The position numbers and the translations under genes are program-made. A stretch of DNA of 5,415 nt. Origin: Planctomycetes bacterium UBA4800. GTDB taxonomy: Bacteria; Planctomycetota; UBA8108; UBA8890; UBA8898. Within the stretch, counting starts at the first letter, position 1; every line of letters starts with the position of its first letter. Location of the stretch: NCBI GenBank assembly GCA_002402755.1, contig DHGK01000042.1, forward strand, positions 532 to 5,946, in the 5' to 3' direction. The notes beneath the pieces are model-generated. The model searched no databases, was not told the origin of the DNA, and saw nothing but the letters and a program-made list of their open reading frames with translations. This document shows, piece by piece, positions 1-4,633 of the stretch.

Positions 1-383
1 GCGTGGTCGACGACGAGCGCGGGAATCCCGAGGCTCGCCAGCACGCGCGCGGAATCGGCGTGCGATGCCGGCATCACCGCCAGGTCGGGCGCCAGGTCGA
101 GCATGGCCTCGAAGTTCGGATCGATGAGGCCTCCCACGCGGGGAATCGACGCGGCCTCCGGCGGGTGCGTGCAGTAATCGGTGGCCCCGACGACGCGGCC
201 GCCGGCGCCGACCGCGAAGAGAATCTCGGTCACGCTGGGCGCAAGCGACACGATGCGCAGCGCCGGCCGCGCCGGCTCGACACGCGCGCCGGCGCCCGCG
301 CGCGCGGCGAGGAGTGCGCCGCCCGCGCCGCAGAGCGCGAACATCAGGACGGCGAAGGCAATGAGCGACACGCTGCGCTTCAC
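1..383 (-). CDS. Metal-chelate ABC transporter substrate-binding protein (BtuF/FepB-like), N-terminal part
   Basis: The first 127 residues of a protein that runs off the left edge. It begins with a basic start (MKRS), a hydrophobic stretch at about residues 5-28 and an Ala/Gly-rich region, so it is probably exported by Sec to the periplasm. The mature part starts RIVSLAPSVTEILFAVGAG, followed by VVGATDYC, PRVGGLIDPNFEAMLDLAPDL and a GIPALVV strand. This is the typical first lobe of class III helical-backbone binding proteins for cobalamin, haem or ferric siderophores. The start is GTG at 383, chosen because AGGAG (389-393) lies 5 nt upstream and the signal peptide follows at once. The Cys after FAL lacks a small residue at -1, so a lipoprotein is not well supported. 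The ligand cannot be told from this lobe: cobalamin, haem and siderophore remain open. It is transcribed away from the thioesterase gene. No permease or ATPase is visible; they may lie beyond the left edge. Confidence 0.88.
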   Translation of the reverse strand, partial: MKRSVSLIAFAVLMFALCGAGGALLAARAGAGARVEPARPALRIVSLAPSVTEILFAVGAGGRVVGATDYCTHPPEAASIPRVGGLIDPNFEAMLDLAPDLAVMPASHADSARVLASLGIPALVVDH

Positions 384-388
384 GAGTG

Positions 389-393
389 CTCCT
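389..393 (-). promoter_or_regulatory. Shine-Dalgarno site of the binding-protein gene
   Basis: AGGAG on the minus strand, 5 nt before the GTG codon at 383. It decides the start, because no ATG lies near the signal peptide except an internal Met inside the hydrophobic stretch. Confidence 0.65.
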
Positions 394-509
394 GGGCCCT
401 GGCCGGGAACGCCGGGGCACGGTACCATGGGTCAACCGGCATGAGCTTTATTGTGCGGCATCGCCGCGTCCGGCGCGAGCCCTCGCGGCGCGGCACGCGG
501 ACACCCCTC

Positions 510-513
510 GGAG
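510..513 (+). promoter_or_regulatory. Shine-Dalgarno site of the thioesterase gene
   Basis: GGAG lies 8 nt before the ATG at 522. It fixes the start of the 134-residue thioesterase. The same frame stays open upstream to the left edge, but that stretch is antisense to the binding-protein gene and does not resemble a protein. Confidence 0.65.
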
Positions 514-521
514 AGCGCCCC

Positions 522-926
522 ATGTTCACGCATGCGACCGCGGTCAGGCTGTACCACACCGATGCGGCCGGGAGGCTCTTCTTCGGCCACGCGTTCTTCC
601 TCGCGCACGACGCGTTCGAGGCCTTCGCGGCCCGCGCGGGGCTCGGGATCGACCGGCTGCTCGCGACCGCCTGCTACCTCCTCCCCATCGTGCACGCGGA
701 GGCCGACTTCGCCAACCCCATGGGCGTCGATGACCGCGTGACGGTGCGCATGACGTGCGAGCGCGTGGGCGAGAGCTCGTTCACGCTGGACTACCGCATC
801 ATGGATGGGGAGGGGCGGGAAGCCTGCCGCGCGCGCATCGTGCACGCCGCAATCGACAAGGCGACGGGGGGCACGGTTCCGGTGCCGGACGAAGTGCGCG
901 CGGCGCTCGAGGCGCTGCGGGGCTGA
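522..926 (+). CDS. Hotdog-fold thioesterase, probable 1,4-dihydroxy-2-naphthoyl-CoA hydrolase
   Basis: A 134-residue cytoplasmic protein of normal length for single-domain 4HBT-family hotdog thioesterases. It likely hydrolyses DHNA-CoA to DHNA and CoA, the step after MenB. The N-terminal motif RLYHTDAAGRLFFGHAF has Asp14 where 4-hydroxybenzoyl-CoA thioesterase has its catalytic Asp17 (DxDPAG type). The following LAHDAFEAFA helix and the LPIVHAEADFANPM strand (about residues 54-67) match, from memory, the cyanobacterial Slr0204-type DHNA-CoA hydrolases (DTDAAGVVYFAN, then HAEADF). This differs from E. coli MenI (YdiI), which belongs to another hotdog branch with a catalytic Glu, so no symbol is given. 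The gene converges on menE, supporting a menaquinone role. A general acyl-CoA thioesterase of the YbgC type is the main alternative. Its stop codon lies inside the left copy of the 10-bp direct repeat bordering the element at 931-1194. Confidence 0.9.
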   Translation: MFTHATAVRLYHTDAAGRLFFGHAFFLAHDAFEAFAARAGLGIDRLLATACYLLPIVHAEADFANPMGVDDRVTVRMTCERVGESSFTLDYRIMDGEGREACRARIVHAAIDKATGGTVPVPDEVRAALEALRG

Positions 927-930
927 GGAT
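921..930 (+). repeat. Left copy of a 10-bp direct repeat, likely target-site duplication
   Basis: GGCTGAGGAT, identical to 1195-1204. It spans the last Gly codon and the TGA stop of the thioesterase. The bases outside the ten differ between the copies (G/A around the left, C/G around the right), so the match is exactly 10 bp. Its position directly outside the inverted TAACCGTTCA termini is what suggests a target-site duplication. Confidence 0.65.
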
Positions 931-1014
931 AACCGTTCACACGGCATCCCGAACACCCGAATCTCCGCCTTCAGTACATCGGATTCCGGCGTCCTTCGTG
1001 GTGCTCTTTTGATT

Positions 1015-1046
1015 CACCACAGAGAAGATAGAGGGCACAGAGAACC
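1015..1046 (+). repeat. Left arm of CACAGAGAA units inside the element
   Basis: After an ACC lead-in come three 9-bp units: CACAGAGAA (1018-1026), GATAGAGGG (1027-1035, degenerate) and CACAGAGAA (1036-1044). This arm is the inverse of 1097-1132 with roughly 50 bp between, so one strand could fold into a long imperfect hairpin. Confidence 0.75.
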
Positions 1047-1096
1047 GAACGTGAGACGTTACGCGGCCCCGTGTGAAGTCGGGCGGTCTCTCTCCG

Positions 1097-1132
1097 TTTT
1101 CTTCTCTGTGTTCTCTGTGTCTCTGTGGTTTC
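1097..1132 (-). repeat. Right arm of CACAGAGAA units inside the element
   Basis: On the minus strand it reads ACC, then CACAGAGA (1127-1120), CACAGAGAA (1119-1111) and CACAGAGAA (1110-1102), followed by a G and a short A-run. It pairs with the left arm: the ACCACAGAGA and CACAGAGAA blocks match exactly and the middle unit matches imperfectly. Confidence 0.75.
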
Positions 1133-1194
1133 TTCTCCGTCGGATGACACGTGTCTGTGCACCCGAACAAGGCGAGGAAACCGTGAACGGTTAC

Positions 1195-1204
1195 GGCTGA
1201 GGAT
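1195..1204 (+). repeat. Right copy of the 10-bp direct repeat
   Basis: GGCTGAGGAT, identical to 921-930, directly outside the right inverted terminus of the element. Only 29 bp (1205-1233) then remain to the end of menE, and they hold nothing recognisable beyond a GC-rich run. Confidence 0.65.
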
Positions 1205-1233
1205 GTGCGTGCAACCCGGGCGCGCGGCGGAAT

Positions 1234-2691
1234 TCACGCGCGCCCCGCGTCCTCGCACGCGAGGATCGCGGCCGCGCGCCGGGCGAACTCGGCGCGCGCG
1301 GCCTTGTCGTCGCCGGGGCCGGCATCGACGGGCCACGGCAGGAACCGGCGAGGGATCTTCCAGCGGGCGAGGCGCGGCGCGAGGAACTCGCGGAGCGCCG
1401 ATTCGTCCAGTCGCTCGGCCGCGATGAAGGCAACGGGCCTGTGTCCGAACTCCGGGTCGGCGAGGGGGACGACGAGCGCGCGGGCGACGCCGGGCGCCTC
1501 CATGAGCGCCTGTTCGATCTCCTGGGGGTGGACGTTCTCGCCGCCCGAGATGAACATCGCGTCCTTCCGTCCCGCGATCGTGCAGCGTCCATCGGCGTCG
1601 ACCGCGCCGAGGTCGCCCGTGGCGAACCACCCGTCGGGCGCGCGGACCGGCGCGACGCGCGCGCCGCGCACGTATCCGCGGCACAGGGGAAGCCCGCGGA
1701 CGAGGATCTCGCCGTCGGGCGCGATCGCGAGCCGGCGATACGGCAGCACGCGCGGCCGATCGGGGGCGGACGGGTCGGCGGTGGCGATCTGCGAGGCCAT
1801 CTCGGTCGAGCCGTAGGTTGCGAGCGCGGGAATGCCCCGCGCGCGGGCCTCGGCGAGCAACGCGGGAGGCACGGCGCCGCCGCCGACGAGCACGGCTTTC
1901 ATCGCCGCGAGGCGGGCGGCGGCCGGCGGATTCGCGCACAGGCGGAGCAACTGGGTGGGAACGAGCGAGAGGTGCGTCGCGGCGAACATCTCGATGAGGG
2001 CGTCGAGCTGCGTCCCCGCCGGGCCGCACGCCACGGCGCCGCCGCCCGCGAGCGCGCGGAAGATCGGCGCAAGGCCGCCGACGCGGTCCAGCGGGAGCGC
2101 CAGGAGCCAGGCGTCGCCGCACCCGAAGGGAAGGCGCGCGTTCGCGCCGGCGGCATTGGCGTAGTGGGCGCCGAACGAGTGGAGCACCGCCTTGTGAAGC
2201 CCCTCGCTTCCGGAGGTGAAGATGACCGTCGCATCGCGCGGCCACGGCCCCGGGATCAGGGGAGGCGAGTCGATCCTCCGGTTCGGATGGGCCGCCGGCG
2301 CGTCGAGCGTCACGACCTCCCCGAGGGGAAGCGTCCGGACGGAGCGGGAAGGCTCGCCGTGGACGCCATCCCAGACAAGCAGCGGGCAACCGATCGCGCG
2401 CAGGTGCGCCTCGATCTGCCGGGGCGGCCACCGCGGGCTCACCGGCACGGCGACCGCCCGCGCGCGCCACAGCGCGAGGAAGAGAACGACGACCTCGGGC
2501 GCGCCGGCCGCGAGGATGGCAACGCGCTCGCTCGGCCGGACGCCCGCCTCGGCGAGAACGCGCGCGGCGCGCTCGGCGGACAGGCGGCAGTCCTCGAGCG
2601 TGAACGAGCCGCGGGCCGTGATCAGGAAGGCGCGGCCGAGGACTTCCGGCGGGCAGTCGAAGAGGAGGCGCGGCCGCGGAAAGCTGCGCAT
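1234..2691 (-). CDS. menE: o-Succinylbenzoate--CoA ligase (MenE)
   Basis: A 485-residue ANL-superfamily adenylate-forming enzyme. It activates o-succinylbenzoate with ATP and joins it to CoA in the cytoplasm, making the substrate of MenB. Visible motifs are the P-loop FTSGSEGLHKAVLHS (about 158-172), LALPLDRVGGL (197-207), VLVGGGAVPPALL (267-279), the A5 motif ATYGSTEMASQIA (291-303), WFATGDLG with the ribose-binding Asp360, the hinge motif AGRKDAMFISGGENVHPQEIE (373-393) and the C-terminal catalytic Lys, probably Lys463 in GDDKAARAEF. The length is normal for MenE. The P-loop is unusual, with Glu and His where Thr and Pro are usual. ATG at 2691 is chosen because GGTGA lies 5 nt upstream. A GTG three codons earlier (2700), overlapping the menC stop, is an alternative. 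It is the last gene of the men run, and generic acyl-CoA synthetase is unlikely given the neighbours. Confidence 0.95.
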   Translation of the reverse strand: MRSFPRPRLLFDCPPEVLGRAFLITARGSFTLEDCRLSAERAARVLAEAGVRPSERVAILAAGAPEVVVLFLALWRARAVAVPVSPRWPPRQIEAHLRAIGCPLLVWDGVHGEPSRSVRTLPLGEVVTLDAPAAHPNRRIDSPPLIPGPWPRDATVIFTSGSEGLHKAVLHSFGAHYANAAGANARLPFGCGDAWLLALPLDRVGGLAPIFRALAGGGAVACGPAGTQLDALIEMFAATHLSLVPTQLLRLCANPPAAARLAAMKAVLVGGGAVPPALLAEARARGIPALATYGSTEMASQIATADPSAPDRPRVLPYRRLAIAPDGEILVRGLPLCRGYVRGARVAPVRAPDGWFATGDLGAVDADGRCTIAGRKDAMFISGGENVHPQEIEQALMEAPGVARALVVPLADPEFGHRPVAFIAAERLDESALREFLAPRLARWKIPRRFLPWPVDAGPGDDKAARAEFARRAAAILACEDAGRA

Positions 2692-2696
2692 CGCCG

Positions 2697-3791
2697 TCAC
2701 CGCCGAATCTCGACACGCAGGAGGCGGCTCGCGTCCTCGATGCGGGTCTCGGGCGGCAGGGACGCAAGATCGATGTGTCCTCCCACGACCGGGACCGCGA
2801 ACAGATCCTCCGCGAGCCACGCCGAGGTCCCCAGCCCCATCGGAACTCCGGGCGGGGCCAGCGCGGCCGCGAATTCCGCGAGCACGCGCAGCCCGACGCC
2901 GCTCAGGAACGTGGCGCTTATGACGGGCGCCGCGCCGCATGCGCGCGCGCGGCGGCAGAGCGCCGCCGCGGCCTCCAGGCCGCCGACGATGTCCGGCTTG
3001 ATGACGAAGGCGCGGACGCCGCGGGGCGGGACGGGACCGTCCGCAAGGCACGCGGCGAGGTTCTCATCGAGCGCCGTGGCGATGCCCGTGGCGGCATGGA
3101 AGGCGGCCAGGTCGCGCCGGTCCGCGAGCGGCTCCTCGATGTAGTCGATGCCGAGCGGCGCGAGCGCGCGGCCGATGGCGACGGCCTCGGGAAGCCCCCA
3201 GGCGCACTTGGCGTCGATGCGGATCAAGGGCCCGGATCCGAGCGCCCCGCGCAGTTCGGTCGCGCCGGCAATGTCGCACGCGGCGGTGCGGATTCCGGCC
3301 TTGAGCTTGAAGGCGCGGTATCCGGACGCGCACAACGCCGCCGCGCGCGCCGGGAGGTCCGGCTCGAACCCGTCGAAGAGCGCGTTTATGGGGACGAGCG
3401 CGGGGGCATCGGGCGCGAGGATCGCGCGCAAGGGTTTCCGTGCCGACGCCGCGATGAGCCCCAGCGCCGCCGACTCGATGCCGAAGCGCACCGAGGGCAG
3501 AAGCTCCGTGCCGAGCCAGCGGTCGAAGCCGCCCGCGAGCGCGGGAAGGTCGGCGGGGATCGCGCGGCCGCGGAGCGCCGGGAGCACGTCCGCGAGCTGC
3601 GCCGCGGCGTCCTGGAGCGCCTCCGCACGGAGCCCCGGAAACGGCGCGGCCTCGCCGTACGCCTCGCAGCCGCCGGCATCGATCAGGCGCACGAGCATCC
3701 CGCGCCGCTCCCGATGCGTGCGGTCCTTCGCGCGGAACGGCGTTGCCAGCGGCAGGGTGTAGGCGAAGAGCTCGACCCGGTCGATGTGCAT
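2697..3791 (-). CDS. menC: o-Succinylbenzoate synthase (MenC)
   Basis: A 364-residue enolase-superfamily enzyme of the muconate-lactonizing subgroup. It dehydrates SHCHC to o-succinylbenzoate using Mg2+. The N-terminal capping domain (about 1-130) has LPLATPFRAKDRTHRERRGMLV and the AYGEAAPFPG motif. The barrel carries the KxK pair in FKLKAG (Lys162, Lys164), metal ligands Asp193 (RIDAKCAW), Glu219 or Glu220 (DYIEEPL) and Asp242 (ALDENL), and the second catalytic Lys265 (VIKPDIVGG). All catalytic residues are present. The residue two after Asp193 is Lys, where Asn (DAN) is usual. ATG at 3791 is chosen because MHIDRVELFAYTLPL matches the family start; its ribosome site is weak. A GTG three codons upstream is possible. 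It lies 20 nt after menB and 5 nt before menE. N-acylamino-acid racemase activity is common in this family, but the operon points to OSB synthase. Confidence 0.95.
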   Translation of the reverse strand: MHIDRVELFAYTLPLATPFRAKDRTHRERRGMLVRLIDAGGCEAYGEAAPFPGLRAEALQDAAAQLADVLPALRGRAIPADLPALAGGFDRWLGTELLPSVRFGIESAALGLIAASARKPLRAILAPDAPALVPINALFDGFEPDLPARAAALCASGYRAFKLKAGIRTAACDIAGATELRGALGSGPLIRIDAKCAWGLPEAVAIGRALAPLGIDYIEEPLADRRDLAAFHAATGIATALDENLAACLADGPVPPRGVRAFVIKPDIVGGLEAAAALCRRARACGAAPVISATFLSGVGLRVLAEFAAALAPPGVPMGLGTSAWLAEDLFAVPVVGGHIDLASLPPETRIEDASRLLRVEIRR

Positions 3792-3811
3792 GGCGGCCAC
3801 CGCGCCGGCGC

Positions 3812-4633
3812 TCAGGGCCGGCGTCCGAAGCGGGAGAAGTCGGGCGGCCGCTTCGCGAGGAACGCGTCGCGGCCCTCCTGCGCCTCCTCGGACATGTAGT
3901 ACAGCATCGTGGCGCAGCCGGCGAGCTCCTGCAGCCCGGCCTGGCCGTCGCAGTCCGCGTTGAGCGCGGCCTTCAGGCAGCGGATCGCGGTGGGGGAATT
4001 GGCCAGGATGTCCCTGGCCCAGGCCACGGTCTCGCGCTCCAGGTCGGCGAGCGGAACGACGGCGTTCACCAGCCCCATGGCGAGCGCCTGCGCCGCGGTG
4101 TAGCGGCGGCACAGGAACCAGATCTCCCGCGCGCGCTTCTGGCCGACGACGCGGGCAAGATAGGCGGCGCCGTAGCCGCCGTCGAACGAGCCGACGCGCG
4201 GCCCGGTCTGGCCGAACACGGCGTTGTCGGCGGCGATCGTGATGTCGCACACGAGCGCGAGCACGTTGCCGCCGCCGATGGCGTAGCCGGCGACCATCGC
4301 GATCACCGGCAGGGGACAGGTGCGGATCTGCCGTTGCAGCTCGAGCACGTTCAGGCGCGGGACGCCCTTCTCGTCGCAATAGCCCGACTCGCCGCGGATC
4401 TTCTGATCGCCGCCCGCGCAGAAGGCTTCCGTGCCGCGGCCGCAGATGATGACCGCGCCCACGGCGGGATCCTCGCGCGCATCGGCCAGGGCGGCGGACA
4501 TCTCCTCGACGGTGAGCGGCCGAAAGGCGTTCCTGACCTCGGGCCGGTTGATCGTGATCCTGGCGATGCCCTCGGCCTTGTGGTAGAGGATGTCGGTGAA
4601 CTCCCTGACGGCGCTCCAGGCGATCGTGGTCAT
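3812..4633 (-). CDS. menB: 1,4-Dihydroxy-2-naphthoyl-CoA synthase (MenB), type I
   Basis: A 273-residue crotonase-fold enzyme that closes the second naphthoquinone ring by converting OSB-CoA to DHNA-CoA; the family works as cytoplasmic hexamers. Very close to E. coli MenB along its length. Motifs include ITINRPEVRNAFRPLTVEEM (27-46), oxyanion-hole segments FCAGGDQKIRG (71-81) and AGYAIGGGNVLALVCD (115-130), the active-site loop GQTGPRVGSFDGGYG (141-155), REIWFLCRRYTA, and the conserved tail LKAALNADCDGQAGLQELAG through KRPPDFSRFG. Gly144 (QTG) marks the bicarbonate-dependent type I; type II enzymes such as the mycobacterial one have Asp here. The ATG at 4633 overlaps the menD stop (ATGA), and a strong GGAGG lies 7 nt upstream inside menD. 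Translation is probably coupled to menD. Confidence 0.97.
   Translation of the reverse strand: MTTIAWSAVREFTDILYHKAEGIARITINRPEVRNAFRPLTVEEMSAALADAREDPAVGAVIICGRGTEAFCAGGDQKIRGESGYCDEKGVPRLNVLELQRQIRTCPLPVIAMVAGYAIGGGNVLALVCDITIAADNAVFGQTGPRVGSFDGGYGAAYLARVVGQKRAREIWFLCRRYTAAQALAMGLVNAVVPLADLERETVAWARDILANSPTAIRCLKAALNADCDGQAGLQELAGCATMLYYMSEEAQEGRDAFLAKRPPDFSRFGRRP

Larger units (their letters stand above)
384..521. other. Divergent intergenic region between the binding protein and the thioesterase
   Basis: These 138 bp separate two genes read in opposite directions, so promoters for both should lie here. The only AT-richer patch is GAGCTTTATTGTG (about 444-454). It could hold a -10 element on either strand (TTTATT on plus, AATAAA on minus), but neither has a convincing -35 at normal spacing. 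A TTGACC on the minus strand (435-430) resembles a -35 but has no -10 partner. A perfect 6-bp inverted repeat, CGCGAG-CC-CTCGCG, sits at 474-487 and might be an operator or just GC-rich chance. No cobalamin riboswitch (B12 box) or Fur-like AT-rich operator was recognised. Confidence 0.5.
931..1194. mobile_element. MITE-like non-coding insertion, 264 bp, with inverted termini and 10-bp flanking repeat
   Basis: The left end reads TAACCGTTCACACGG (930-944; the first T also belongs to the direct repeat). The right end, read on the minus strand, starts at 1193 as TAACCGTTCACGG. The first ten bases are identical inverted copies. Both ends can form a tiny CCGT/ACGG hairpin (loop TCAC on the left, GA on the right). 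Perfect 10-bp direct repeats flank the element. Inside are two facing arms of CACAGAGAA-type units (1015-1046 and 1097-1132) and a reversed CCACGAAGGAC motif (991-1001). The element is clearly less GC-rich than the flanking genes and contains no transposase. Open frames through it give low-complexity peptides of the QRHREHREE type, a hallmark of this repeat rather than a protein. Transposition by an unlinked transposase is inferred. It could also act as a hairpin-type transcription end between the convergent genes. Confidence 0.6.

Noticed and set aside
316..342. Lipoprotein signal (Cys after FAL in the binding protein)
   Set aside because: The residue before Cys is Leu, which does not fit a lipobox; a plain Sec signal is more likely.
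3..521. Upstream extension of the thioesterase frame to the left edge
   Set aside because: The added region is antisense to the substrate-binding protein and is Arg-rich nonsense. The SD at 510-513 and the family start place the gene at 522.
384..521. Cobalamin riboswitch upstream of the binding-protein gene
   Set aside because: The region is too short and has no B12 box.
1015..1132. CRISPR array
   Set aside because: The units are 9 bp, contiguous or inverted, with no spacers and no cas genes.
937..1170. A 77-residue minus-strand open frame within the repeat element (QRHREHREE-type peptide)
   Set aside because: The peptide is just the translation of the 9-bp repeat arms. It has no recognisable domain and lies wholly inside the element.
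1176..1196. Intrinsic terminator formed by AACCGTGAACGGTT
   Set aside because: The stem is short with only a 2-nt spacer and no T-run follows on either strand. It is better explained as the element's terminus.
971..2767. A long minus-strand frame of about 598 residues overlapping menE in another phase
   Set aside because: It is Arg/Pro-rich, without motifs, and runs through the repeat element. The menE frame carries all the ANL motifs.
2692..3051. Upstream extension of the menE frame by 120 residues
   Set aside because: It overlaps menC out of frame and is Arg/Pro-rich without homology. The family start is MRSFPRPRLLF at 2691.
1441..3144. A long plus-strand open frame of about 567 residues
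   Set aside because: It is antisense to menE and menC, rich in Arg, Ala and Gly with no domain signature. Long shadow frames are expected in very GC-rich coding DNA.
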